Shown here: positions 1-29,541 of the stretch, one piece after another
Numbering within the stretch: the stretch's first letter is position 1
How the letters are laid out: each line of letters begins with the position of its first letter
NCBI GenBank assembly: GCA_039621445.1
Contig: CP154955.1
Location: 4,521,284 to 4,585,283, forward strand
Length of the DNA stretch: 64,000 bases
Origin: Euglena gracilis
Taxonomy: Eukaryota > Euglenida > Euglenophyceae > Euglenales
Direction of reading: 5' to 3'
Notes under the pieces: model-generated
Told to the model about the DNA's origin: nothing
What the model saw: the letters and a program-made list of their open reading frames with translations, nothing else
Databases searched by the model: none
Translations under genes and position numbers: made by a program

Positions 1-123
1 CTCGTGNNNNNNNNNNNNNNNNNNNNNNNNNNNNNNNNNNNNNNNNNNNNNNNNNNNNNNATCCGCCTGCAGCGCGGCGTCAACTGCAACGGCGTCGCGC
101 TCCACGCCGTCAGCGCCTACTGA
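1..123 (+). CDS. C1A cysteine peptidase copy 0, 3' end only (gap inside)
   Basis: The last codons of a papain-family cysteine peptidase end at TGA 121-123. Residues from 61 read [20 protein letters not shown]. The six bases before the gap match the NSWG part of the corresponding exon in copy 1, so the gap (7-60) lies within this exon. The His-to-Ala junction (CTCCAC GCC GTC AGC) is continuous here, while copy 1 has 1.37 kb of non-coding DNA at the same point. The rest of the gene lies upstream of the window. Identity is firm from the two complete paralogues downstream. Confidence 0.85.
   Translation, partial: LVXXXXXXXXXXXXXXXXXXIRLQRGVNCNGVALHAVSAY
7..60. other. Assembly gap (54 N)
   Basis: Run of N. 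Copy 1 has 28 bases between the matching flanks, so the gap length is probably arbitrary. Confidence 0.99.
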
Positions 124-850
124 CCGGCGCCGGGCACCGTCCGCCGTACAGCGTGGCGGTTTGTGGCGTGGGCCAGGCAGTTTTCGTAGTGGCTGCTGAC
201 GCTATGGGGGGGGTGGCGGGGAGGTGGGTTGAGTGGGGAGGAGGGATGCTCATTCTCAGAGCAAATGATTGGGTTTTGGCACTTCAACGGCCAAGTGGCT
301 TGGGCCGAATGCACTGGCCAAAATTTTTCTGGTTGTTATAATTTGTTGAAGGTGGAAAGCATCTTTTTGAAGAAGATAAGAAAATATAAAGAAAAGAAGA
401 TCGAGAAGGGTGGCTTGCAAAAATGTTGAGCAATTGTCCCTTTTTCAATTTGAATGTGCTCCCACGACGGTATTTCAAAAACGCCTGTGTAGAACGCTTT
501 TCTGTCGTCCATTCCTGCTTTCCAGCTTCCGACTGGCCCGCTTTCAGACAAGGGTGTCCTTCAAGTTTGCGCCCCCTCCTCACCGAACGTTTATTTCTGT
601 GGCTGGCCTTTGCACATAACAAATCAATCTGTCTTCACCCCATCCCCCTCTGTTTATAGCACACCTTTTTTTGCGCAAAAGCTTGTAGATTCGGGTTTGA
701 TGGACATGTCCAAAAAGATGTCAGGTAGGATTTTTTTTTTCACCTTCTTCAATTTGAAATTTGTGTGAGCTTTTTAGACCAAATATATTTGAGCTTTTTC
801 AACTTTTTTTGAGGTCTGGCAAACTGCTTTCCCACCAGACCTCCATTTAG
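124..850. other. 3' flank of copy 0, shared by both repeat units
   Basis: No gene is visible. The stretch aligns with 25619-26400 (same order, many substitutions and small indels), which marks the start of the tandem repeat unit. Likely 3' UTR and intergenic DNA. Confidence 0.6.
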
Positions 851-2165
851 TATGTATCACCAAAAATTTTTTTACGTATCACATGTATCACAGCCTAAAA
901 ATTAATGTATCACATATGTATCACCAAAAATTTTTTAATGTATCACATATGTATCACCAAACAAATTTTAACGTATCACATACGTGTCACCAATTTTTTA
1001 GAGATTTTTTACGTTTTTACACCAAAATGTTTTTCCCCCTTTCTGTTCCGTTTTTTTGTCCTTGTTTCCTTGTCTCTCTGCAGACAAATGGAACATTTTT
1101 CTTGTGATAATGCTTTGGAGGCCTACCATTGCTTAACACCTGTCCCACCCCACCCCCGGGGGGGTGACTGACTGGTTTTTGCAGTTTTAGTTTTCTGGCC
1201 AAGACCCCCTCCCCCCGGGGGTGGGGAAGGCCCGAAAATGAAAAAGTGGCTGGCCTAGCGCCGAAGGCACCGGGATTTTTTTTGCATTATTTTGAGACTT
1301 TTTGGCAATATTGCCTTGCCAACATAAGCGCATTCAAGAGTGGCCGATCCCCCCCGGGGGGGGGGTAAAGTGACTGACTGGTTTTTTCAGAGTGGAAAGT
1401 GACCCCCCTCCCCCCCCTGGGATCGCCAAGCAATGCACGGAGGAAAGCTACGCGGAGCTGCGCAACGTGGAGGATGAGTGCATCCCTGATTCGCCTGCTG
1501 GAGAAGGATCTTCATCAGAATCTGCCCCCAGAAAAGAAATTGAAAGTGACACTGCCCACCCAAAAAGGAAATTGCCACCAGTTCCGTATGGAATGGAAGA
1601 ATGGCCGAGATTGGTTGTGTTTTGAAGCATCCTGTGGCATGTGGTGTGCTATTTGCCATCAATTTTGTTAGAATCCAAAAGTAATCCGGAAGTGATGGGG
1701 ATGGGTCAGGAAAGGAATTCTCTTGCAATGCCAACAAAAGTGTACATTTCCATAACATCAAATCACATGGCGAGGGAAAGCATCATCTTGCTGCAAAGGC
1801 CATGTTGAATCGACCACAAACAGGTCTGAGCCAATCCCTTATGCACCTTCCGTCCGCTTTGATACCGCAAGCAAAGATGTTGTTTAAAACTGTTTTGTGG
1901 ATGGTGAAGCATGGAATCGCCTACTGAAAGTTTCGTTCATTATTAGAATTGCAGCATTTGAATGGGGCGGAGCATGATTTGTGTTATGCGTCCAGCTACA
2001 CACCTGTGGCCGTGAAGAAGCAGCCGTGGGAACCTGAGTTCCTTAAGCCCAGGTGAGCACCATCTTATGTTCGTCTGTAAATTTTTCATCTAACAAATTT
2101 GTGTTTCACAACTTTTATTATATGTTTCGCCAAGGAAAATTTGTGTATCATATATGTATCACCAA
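851..2165. mobile_element. Unit-1-specific block with TATCAC repeats and a hAT relic
   Basis: The alignment of the two peptidase units breaks at about 845 and resumes at about 2166 (26713 in unit 2, which has only about 300 unrelated bases here). The block begins with three to four copies of a roughly 35-base motif built on ATGTATCACATATGTATCAC (852-990), and one more copy occurs at 2145-2170. Poly-C/poly-G tracts lie at 1145-1165, 1210-1220 and 1348-1368. The interior holds a broken hAT-like transposase. No clean terminal inverted repeat was found, so boundaries are approximate. Confidence 0.5.
1480..2052 (+). pseudogene. hAT-like transposase N-terminal relic (TTF-type zinc finger)
   Basis: Two frames together resemble the N-terminal part of hAT-derived 'TTF-type zinc finger with HAT dimerisation domain' proteins. 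Frame one (about 1555-1671) has a W-x-C-F then GMWCAICHQF motif (CxxC). Frame two (about 1709-2052) continues with NIKSHGEGKHHLAAKAML, the HxxxxxH part of the finger, and then HGIAY and LLELQHLNGAEH, the motif that follows the finger in this family. There is a stop after the CxxC part (1669-1671) and an in-frame TGA at 1925-1927. A plausible donor AG|GTGAGC follows at 2053. This is recognition by eye, with no search run. Confidence 0.55.
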
Positions 2166-3118
2166 AAATATTCCGTAAAATCCGTTCTTTTGTGGGTTTC
2201 CTCAAAAAACCCACCCGGCTGTCCTCATTTCCTTCACCAAGGGGGGTGCCAGTTTGGGTTGGTTGTTGGGGGCTCCTTCCGCTTAGACGGGAGTTGTGGG
2301 CGGGGGCGGGGACTGATTAGCAAATTCCCATTGGGGTGATTGTACACTGTGCACCAGTGCACCACAAAATGATGGGGGGAAGGGCTCCCTCCAATTATTG
2401 GCTGCCAAGCCACCCTTTGCTGCCGCCTGTCGTGTGTGGCAGGGGGCGATCTGTGAGGACCTCCCACCTCAAGGCAGGCTGAATTTCAGTTGTTGGTTGC
2501 CCACCGCCCCCGGGGGAGAGGAGAGATCATGCACTATGCACTTTTTTTGCAGTTTTTTTTTGGATTTGAGTTTTTGCAGTTTTTGCAGTGCCTTCTAGAG
2601 AAATGCTGCACACCAAATTTTTTGTGCAGTTTTTTTGCATTTTTTTGTGTTTGACTTTTTGTGAATAAATGGAATTTCAGAAGTCCATAACAGCAGAAAT
2701 TTGTATACACTGACAATCATTTAGTTTTCAGTGCAGTTTTTCTCAATTCGCATCCCGCTTCAACTCACCCAGATTCCCGGGGGGGGGGAGGGGGTGTAGA
2801 GTCATTTGGTTGACCAAAAGTTCCAGCAGAAAAAGTGCATTTTTGCAGAAAAGCATTTTTGCCCCCAGATTTTGGGACTGTAGAAGTTTCGATGCGGGGG
2901 CATTTACTTCCTGGGCAGAGAAAACAGGAAACTTCGAACACACTTCTCCCCGGAGCTTCATTATTTGTTGAATCATTCCTGGTTGAGGCAGGCCATGCTG
3001 CCATCGATGGCAAGATGTGCCCAGGAGATGAATGCCAGGTGCAAGCATATTTCCCTACCCCTACCTCAGAACGCCCGCCCACCAACCCACACATCGCGCA
3101 CGCAGCACACAAGCAATA
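2166..3118. other. Non-coding intergenic DNA shared with unit 2
   Basis: Aligns with 26713-27560 and with 28180-28900. No gene is visible. Confidence 0.6.
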
Positions 3119-3770
<652 letters not shown>

Positions 3771-3777
<7 letters not shown>

Positions 3778-4092
3778 TCACTCACTCACTCACTCACTCA
3801 CTCACTCACTCACTCACTCACTCACTCACTCACTCACTCACTCACTCACTCACTCACTCACTCACTCACTCACTCACTCACTCACTCACTCACTCACTCA
3901 CTCACTCACTCACTCACTCACTCACTCACTCACTCACTCACTCACTCACTCACTCACTCACTCACTCACTCACTCACTCACTCACTCACTCACTCACTCA
4001 CTCACTCACTCACTCACTCACTCACTCACTCACTCACTCACTCACTCACTCACTCACTCACTCACTCACTCACTCACTCACTCACTCACTCA
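3771..4092. repeat. (CACT)n microsatellite, about 80 perfect units
   Basis: Perfect tetranucleotide repeat directly abutting the CA array. Unit 2 has only five to eight CACT units at the corresponding positions. Confidence 0.97.
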
Positions 4093-4394
4093 TGCACACA
4101 CATGTGCGCACACAGAGATACCTGCGCACATATAACCTCTGTACCCCAGTTACAGAAAAGGAGCCTGCACCTAACTTCCCCGCGGCCCGCCAACACGCAT
4201 CGCCCTCGTGTGCCTGCGACCTTGTGGTCGCCTCCCATGCCCCGTGGCTCGGCCACAGGCCCGCCCGTTGACTTCCAACGTGCCCCCCTGCCAGTGGCCC
4301 GGCCCGACCCCAGGTCTTCTTCTGTGATGGTGAGAGGGTTCGCAGGCAGCGGTGGCCTGGGGCGTGCCTCTGGCGTGACCCCCCACACCCTTGC
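4093..4394. other. Non-coding DNA shared with unit 2
   Basis: Aligns with 27750-28000 and 29130-29370. No gene is visible. Confidence 0.55.
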
Positions 4395-4640
4395 TCAAGG
4401 GGGTAAATGCCCCGGGGTCACAAATTCGTGGACTCCACTCCCAGAGCTAAAAAGGAATTGCACGCGGTGGGGGTGCCTACCACCACTCTTTCGCATTTCC
4501 GGAGTTTCCGGGGCGGAGTTTCGGGTCAGAGTTTACCCCAGCGAAGCGTGATGGGGTGGGTAGGCGGTCTTTAAGGGATGGGAAAGGTTTTTATTTTATT
4601 TTTTAAGGACCCCCCCAAAGGGCCAAAGGGCCGGCCGATC
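4395..4640. other. Segment inverted relative to unit 2
   Basis: This stretch matches the reverse complement of 29468-29700 while the flanks on both sides match in direct orientation. Shared landmarks are TTCGGGTCAGA followed by CCCCAGCGAAGCG and GATGGGGTGG here, and the reverse order on the opposite strand there. Confidence 0.8.
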
Positions 4641-5462
4641 CGGGGATCGAACGGGTTCAAAAATCGAAAGTCGAAAAACGCAATTTTGACGTTTTGGGTG
4701 GGTGGGCGATGGTCCATGGATGCGAGGAATCAATTTTTTCCCCGACGTCGATCTGTTTTTGCTGAAAAGCGCCAACTTTTCTTGCCCATTTTCCTGTGGA
4801 TTTTTCTTTGAATGTGCTGGGACAGCGGAGTGTTTTTTTTATTTCCAGGACCACCCTGGGGTGGGGGGCACCCAACCACATCCAATCCGGACAACCTCCC
4901 ATCTTCTGCCAGCCATCCCTTGCAGCACTGCTCACTCTGCGGAGGTCAGGCCGTGGCTAGCCTTGGGCGGATTTCAAATTGGAAACTGATGCTGTGGGGC
5001 TACGGGGTCCTTTCATGCAGCCACAGATCATGGGGGCGGGCGTGCCGAGGCACTAGGAGGGCTTTGGAACGCCAAGCAGGAATTTGACGTTGGTAATAGG
5101 AATATTCCATCCCAGAATATTGAATTTGAAAAGGAATTAAAGGAAAGAGGAAAATTTGAACTAAAAGAAAATTAGGATGGATGAGTAACCATTGGTCCTG
5201 CCTGACAAACTGCCCCCGGTGCTTTCCCATGGCAGTTGTTATGGCAATTCCATCATCGGTGCACAGCCAACCACTAACCAGGTTTCAGTGCGCCAACAGA
5301 ACGAGGGTATCCGTCCATGGAATCGCTGCATGATCGGTTCACTTGCATTGGACTCGGCCGGGCTGCTCCCTTGTATAATATTTCAGGCGGGACCGCCATC
5401 ACGATCGGGCCTGCTCGTCGGTTTGCCGTCGGTTTCGCGATTTTTGCCATCGGAGATGCTTA
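4641..5462. other. Non-coding DNA with a copy-1-specific insertion of about 455 bp
   Basis: The sequence runs parallel to unit 2 up to GATCTGTTTTT (about 4760) and again from GTGCTTTCCCATGG (about 5220). In unit 2 these are adjacent (29838). No coding potential was recognised in the extra bases. Confidence 0.5.
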
Positions 5463-5866
5463 ACCCCCCCAAATATAAAGCCCCCCCCCAATACAAAGCC
5501 CCCTTGGGGGGTTTGGTTTTTCCGCCCAAATATAACCCCCCCCCCCTGATGGTGAGGCGGACGCTGGTGTCATTCAGGAAAAATTACAAAATTTTTGGTT
5601 GTATACAAACAACATTTTTCACCACAAATGGTCCATTTTGGATCAGAATTGCACATTTTTTTTGCGAAAAATAGGTGGTACACAACAAAATTTTGCCATA
5701 AAATTTGGTATTTGGTCACAATTGAAGGCCGCCGAAGGTCATAGATGCCACCCGAAAAAGTTTGATTTCCCCCAAATATAAAGACCCCCCAATATAAAGC
5801 CCCCCCTGAGGGTCTTGAAATCCTGTCCAAATATAAAGCCGGGGGGGCTTTATATTTGGGGGGGGG
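5463..5866. mobile_element. Short TIR element ending in poly-C, TA target (family CCAAATATAAAG)
   Basis: Terminal inverted repeats start ACCCCCCCAAATATAAAG and end CTTTATATTTGGGGGGG, with TA on each side (5461-5462 and 5867-5868). Unit 2 carries the uninterrupted target GATGCTTACTGATAG at 30113-30127, so about 404 bases are present only in copy 1. One extra A at 5869 leaves the exact duplication (TA or TTA/TAA) uncertain. No coding capacity is visible, so the element is non-autonomous. Confidence 0.8.
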
Positions 5867-6211
5867 TAACTGATAGACGGTGTGTTTTTTTCGTCCAGAA
5901 TCCCCACGACGCTCATTGCACATGGCATGAAGCTCAGGTGAGGGTAGGGTCTATGGTGGAGGATTTGGATATTCTTCGTTGCAAAATTGAAAATATAAAT
6001 TATCACATCTATTCACCTCCCCAAATATAAAACTCCCTGTTTTTGGGGGGGGGTGGAGGGCAGGGTTTCAAGACCCATGGGTGTTTTTATATTTTGGGGG
6101 GGTTTCCATTTGGGGGGGGATGTGTGTGGTATTGGGTTAGGATGACAGTTGGGGTTAGGGACGGAGTTAAGGATTGGCCTGAGATCCGGAGGCTGGGGCC
6201 CAGGGATCATA
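5867..6211. other. Non-coding DNA shared with unit 2, with an older poly-C element
   Basis: Aligns with 30119-30461. Both units share a short sequence starting CCCCAAATATAAAACTCCC near 6014 and ending TTTTTATATTTTGGGGGGG near 6100, which looks like an older relative of the element at 5463 that inserted before the unit duplicated. Confidence 0.55.
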
Positions 6212-6480
6212 CCTACCCCCCCCCCCCGGGAAACTGTCATGCCCGAGAACCTGTCAGGGTCCCGCCCGGGAAACTGTCAGGGTCCCCGGTACCGGCCAAC
6301 CTGTCAGTATAGGAAGTTGTCAGGGTCCCCGGTACCGGCCAACCTGTCAGGGTCATTTTTCATTGACTTTCCCTTGAAATGCCCTACCCGGGAAACTGTC
6401 AGGGTTCCGCCCGGGAAACTGTCAGGGTCCCCGGTACCGGCCAACCTGTCAGGTGACAGTTTCCCGGGGGGGGGGGTAGG
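6212..6480. mobile_element. Short TIR element with TA target-site duplication (family CCTACCCC)
   Basis: The 269-bp insert begins CCTACCCCCCCCCCCGGGAA and ends with the reverse complement, flanked by TA at 6210-6211 and 6481-6482. The empty site in unit 2 reads GTCATACCATATC (TA at 30460-30461). The interior is made of repeated blocks containing CGGGAAACTGTCAGGGT and CCGGTACCGGCCAACCTGTC. It has no coding capacity. Confidence 0.88.
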
Positions 6481-7346
6481 TACCATATCTGACGCCTCAG
6501 CATTTGCCCTCCCCCCCTGTGGGCTCACTCACTGGTCCCCCCAGGCAACCCCGGAACCGCCGCCCCACGGCCGTGGGGGCCGGTGTCCCCGGCCCCGCCC
6601 CAACCCCGCTTCGGCCGCCCTCGGCAGCCCTGTCCCCATCCCTTGACCCGCCCGGCGCGTCGTGATCTGCGCTGACACTCGTCCAAGTGGCGCAGGGACC
6701 GCCGGCGATGGCGCTGTCCTCGTGTGTCAGTCCAGCCGTCTCCTCTTGCAGCGTGCCCCCCCCACCTCCATGAGTTTCCCACCCCTTTGAGGTTGTCACT
6801 CACCCCAGGAAGGTGTCACTGAGGCGAGCTGTGTGAGCCATGGGCGACACTTTCCGGGGTGTGCCGTTTCGCATCTGTGGAGTTACCGGATGTGGTTTTT
6901 TTTGACTCGTGGTTGGGGTCATGCATCCACCACCCTGGTGTGACCCCTCCCCCTAACGTGGTGGGTTGGTGGGTTTAGAGAGTGCTGGATCTGGCACTCC
7001 GGATGGGCCGATTTCCAGCCTGGAAAGGATTGACAGAACACCAACTCAAGGGTTTTCTGCCGATTGGGAGGGGGGTGGTAATGGGGTCATACTTATTTTT
7101 AAGTGAGGCGTAGCGGACTGAGGCGCAGCTTTTCGACAATTGATTTCTTTTGACTGCTTGCTCATGAAGGTTGCAAAAGAAATCCCACGCGTCGTTATCG
7201 CTCTCATGAAGAGGATCAGGTTGTATTTGGGGGGAGGAGGAAGGGGAGGAGGGTTTACTGTGGGGGTACGGTGGGGTATTGTTGGAGCTCCACCTTACGC
7301 CATCCCTCCCCCATGTCCGCTTCTCTCTCTGCCGCCAGTCCACATC
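6481..7346. other. 5' flank of copy 1 peptidase gene
   Basis: Aligns with 30460-31428 upstream of copy 2. It probably contains the promoter and 5' UTR, but no recognisable TATA box or other core element could be assigned. Confidence 0.5.
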
Positions 7347-24396
<17,050 letters not shown>

Positions 24397-25601
24397 CCGG
24401 CCCGGCCCTGACTGCCCCCGGCGACCCTCCTCCCTGCGCTTCGCGGAGGGGCGGGCGTCACTCTGACGTCCTTTTCTGATTTCGTTCTCTGTTTTCGTGG
24501 CTGCGACCGGGATGCCCCACAGCCCCCAGTTTTTTTATGGGCCAGCCCCAGGCCTGGCAGCCAGGTATGGAATGCATTTCTTGGTTTTTTTATTTATTTA
24601 AGAAACAGTACTGAAGAACTCCACCCTGTCCCGTTTTATCCGGAGGTGCAGATTTTTAAGTCAAATTTTCCTTCGGCACCTTCGGTGTCGAGGAGATTGT
24701 TGTGAGCGCCATTGTGGGTGGGAGGTGGGGGATCGCCCAACCAGGCTTTCTCGGCCCATGCGGTGGGGCTGAATGAAACTGCGAAATGCAGGTCCTGTTT
24801 TCTGGCTTGTTTGTTTCACTCCAGACCCACCCCTTTCTGCGACGCCAGCACCAGTATGTGTGTGCATTCCAAGCCTCAAGCAAATGTAAAAATCTGATTT
24901 GTTATTTGAATGTTCGGCTCCATTCAATTTCTGGATAACAACCCAAACCCTACGCCTAATTCGAAAACAAAAAAAAACTGCTGGACCACTTAACGTATTT
25001 CTTCAGGTGGCTGTAACCACCCCCAAATGACCTGGCGGGGTGCCAGGTTATTGGAACCACCTTTTAGCCCTGCCCCCCTGCCAGGTTATTTGTGCCTTTT
25101 TTCAGCGTCGTAAAAGAATTTTGCCTAAAAGGGGGGGTGCCAAGTTACTGGAACCATTTTTTTTTGCCCCTGCCCCGCCAAGTTTTTCGGCCACTGCCAG
25201 GAGCAAGGGCCTTGCCAGGTCAATTGGGGGTGTTTAGAACAGTCCCGCCTTCGTTGCCATGTTGCCTTGTGTGTTGTATATGTTGTATATGTACATGAGC
25301 TGTCATACATACGTGCAGGTCTGGTGGCAGGTGTGGGTTACGCGAGGCATCATGTCGGCGCAGGCCCGACCATCTTTAAAGAGCAGCCCATTCCCGCTCT
25401 CTTCTGTATTGTACTCCACCTCTTGTGTTTCCCCACCCTCGCTCGCTAGGCCCCAAGCCATGGACAGCGCGTTGATTTCCAACGTGCCTATCCTGCAGCC
25501 AGGCTGTCTTTTGAGCGCTTTCATTCCCATCGCTGCCAGCTGCCGGGCTGGAGGGCGTTACAATTCGCTTTCTTCAACCGTTCTTCGCGGAGAACCGGTG
25601 T
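24397..25601. other. Non-coding DNA between the two terminal-exon copies
   Basis: No coding region recognised. A short CCAGGTTATTGGAACCA-type repeat lies at 25030-25230. Confidence 0.45.
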
Positions 25602-25618
25602 CCGTCAGCGCCTACTGA
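25602..25618 (+). pseudogene. Second copy of the peptidase terminal codons
   Basis: GTC AGC GCC TAC TGA followed by a 3' flank almost identical to that of copy 0. There is no usable splice link to exon 10 in frame. It is either the real distal end of copy 1 or a relic of unequal exchange between units. Confidence 0.55.
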
Positions 25619-26856
25619 ACAGCGACGGGCACCGCCCGCCGTACAGCGTGGCGGTTTGTGGCGTGGGCCAGGCAGTTTTCAGGCGTTTTTTTTTTTTAAG
25701 TGGCTGCTGACGCTTGTGGGAGGGGGGGGGGTGGCTTCCAGGTGGGGAGGTGGGTTCGGGCGGAGGGACGTTCGTTCTCACAGCGAATGACTGGCTTTCG
25801 GCACTTCAGCGGCCAAGTGGCAAGTGGCTGGTGCCAAATGCACTGGCCAACAGTTATCAGGTTGCTATCATTCGTTGAAGGTGGAAAGCATCGTTTTGAA
25901 GAAGATATGACAATGTAAAGGAATGAGATCGAGAAGGGTGGTTTGCAAAAATGTTGAGCAATTGTCCCTTTTTCAAGTGGAGAGTGCTCCCACGAAAGTA
26001 TTTCAAAAACGCCTGTGTCGAACGCTTTTCTGTCGTCCATTCCTGCTTTCAAGCTTCCAACTAGCCGCTTTCAGACAAGGGTGTCCTTCAAGTTTGCGCG
26101 CCCTCCTCACCGAATGTTTATTTCTGTGGCTGGCCTTTACACATAAAAAATCAATCTGTCTGCACCCCATCCTCCTCTGCTAATAGCACACCTTTTTTTA
26201 ACACAAAAGCTTGTAGATACTTTCATATCCAAAAAGATGTCAGATAGGATAGGTTTTTTTCACTTTCTTCCATTTGGAAATTTGTGTTTGGAAATTTTGA
26301 CTGAATAAAGTTGAGCTTTTATGAATGTGTTTGGAAATTTTGACCAAATAAAGTTGAGCTTTTTATCAATTTTTTTGGGGTCTGGCAAACTGCTTTCCCA
26401 CCTGCGAACCCATTAATTGCAGGCAGCTGAAATCCCTTCTTTGTACTCAACCAAGTTTGGTGGATTTCCAGGAGGGTGGGGTACATTCCCGAAAAGTCCC
26501 ACCCGTTATGCCCTATGCAGGAACTCATCAGGGATCCCATTGTTGAACGATCCTGGGCATTTTACTGTTTATGTACAATTTGGCTTGATTGGGGGGTGAC
26601 AGGTCAAGGACAGTCAGGGGTGATAGGTCAAGTTCTTTTTCAACGTCCCATACCAAAATACCTTCAATGAACTATAACCACAATTCAGCATTTTTTTGTG
26701 ATGCTTGGGCTCCGAATCTTCCGTAAAATCAGTTCTTTGTTTGTTTTGCCTCAAAAAAACCTACCCGGCTGCCCTCATTTCCTTCACCGAGGGGGATTCC
26801 AGTTTGGTTTGGTTGTCGGGGGTCCCCTCCGCTTGGACGGGAGTTATGGGCAGAGG
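25619..26856. other. Intergenic DNA, start of unit 2
   Basis: 25619-26400 aligns with 124-845 and 26713-26856 with 2166-2330. The 300 bases between differ from unit 1. No gene. Confidence 0.55.
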
Positions 26857-27586
26857 GGTGGAGGAGTTTATTAATCTATCATTGGAGTGATAGTACAGCG
26901 GACACAGTGCACCGCAGAACGAAGGTAGGAAGGGCTCCCTCCAGGTACCGGCTGCCACGCCACCCTTATGCTGCTGCAGTGTGTGGCAGGGGGCGATCTG
27001 TGAGGACCTCCCACCTCAAGGCAGGCTGTATTTCAGTCGCGGGTTGCCCACTGCCCTGGGGCGGAGTGCTTGGGCTGGCTCTCCAAGCGGGGGAGAGGGG
27101 GGCGATCTTGCGCTATGCACGTTTTTGCTGTTTTTTGGGGGGGTTTGGGGTTTTCGCCTTTTTTTTGCAGTTTTCTGTTTGACTTTTTGGGAATGAATGG
27201 TATTTCACAAGTCCATAACAGCAGAACACACACTGACAGAATTTAATTTTGTGCACACTGACAGACATTAAATTTTCAGTGCAGTTTTTCTCAATTTGCA
27301 TCCAACTCCCCAAGGCCAAACGTTCCAGCAAAAAAAGTGCCAGAAGAGCATTTTTGCCCCCTGATTTTGGTCCTGTGGACGTTCCTATGCGGGGGCATCG
27401 GCTGCCTGGGAAGACAAAACAGGGAACTCCGAACTCACCTCTTCCTTGAGCTTCATTTTTCTGAAACATTCCTGGTTGAGGCAGGCTATGCTGCCGTCGA
27501 TGGCAAAATGTGCCCAGGAGATGAATGCCAGGTGCAACTAACACTACCTCAGAACGCCCACCCACCAGCCCACACATCACGCACAC

Positions 27587-27680
<94 letters not shown>

Positions 27681-28178
27681 CCCACCCACCCACCCACCCA
27701 CTCACCCACTCACTCACTCACTCACTCACAAACACACACACACACACACACGCAAGCACACACACGCACATATACCTCTGTACCCCGGTTACAGAATAGG
27801 AGCCTGCACCCAACTTTCCCACGGCCCGCCAACACGCATCGCCCTCGTGTGCCTGTGACCTCGTGGTCGCCTCCCGTGCCCCGTGGCTCGGCCACGGGCC
27901 CGTCCGTTGACTTCTAACGGGCCGCCCTGCCAGCGGTGTGGCCCGACCACAGGTCTTCTGTGATGGTGAGGGGGTTACGGGCAGCGGTGGCCCCGAGGCA
28001 GACCCTTGCTTAAGGTGTGTCCACCCCCCCCCCTCGCCATGGTTTGTTCGGTGAGCAATGTGGGGTGGGTGGGTTCTCAAGAGCGAAAGCGTGATCGGCC
28101 CTTGACCAGCCCTTTGGCCCAAAGGGGGGGGTCCTGAAGAAATGGAAAAAAAATAATTAACTTTCCAGTCCCTTAAGG
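26857..28178. repeat. Tandem duplication, first unit (1.32 kb)
   Basis: From TGGAGGAGTTTATTAATC to CCAGTCCCTTAAGG. The following unit is almost identical apart from microsatellite length. Includes (CA)n, (CGCA)n, (CCCA)n and (CTCA)n tracts at 27583-27729. Confidence 0.93.

Positions 28179-29541
<1,363 letters not shown>

Noticed and set aside
852-990. Spaced TATCAC repeats resembling a CRISPR array
   Set aside because: The intervening sequences are not unique spacers of constant length, and the genome is eukaryotic.
4620-4680. Possible tRNA (GATCGAACGGGTTCAAA)
   Set aside because: No cloverleaf can be drawn around it, and the sister sequence in unit 2 is not conserved as a tRNA.
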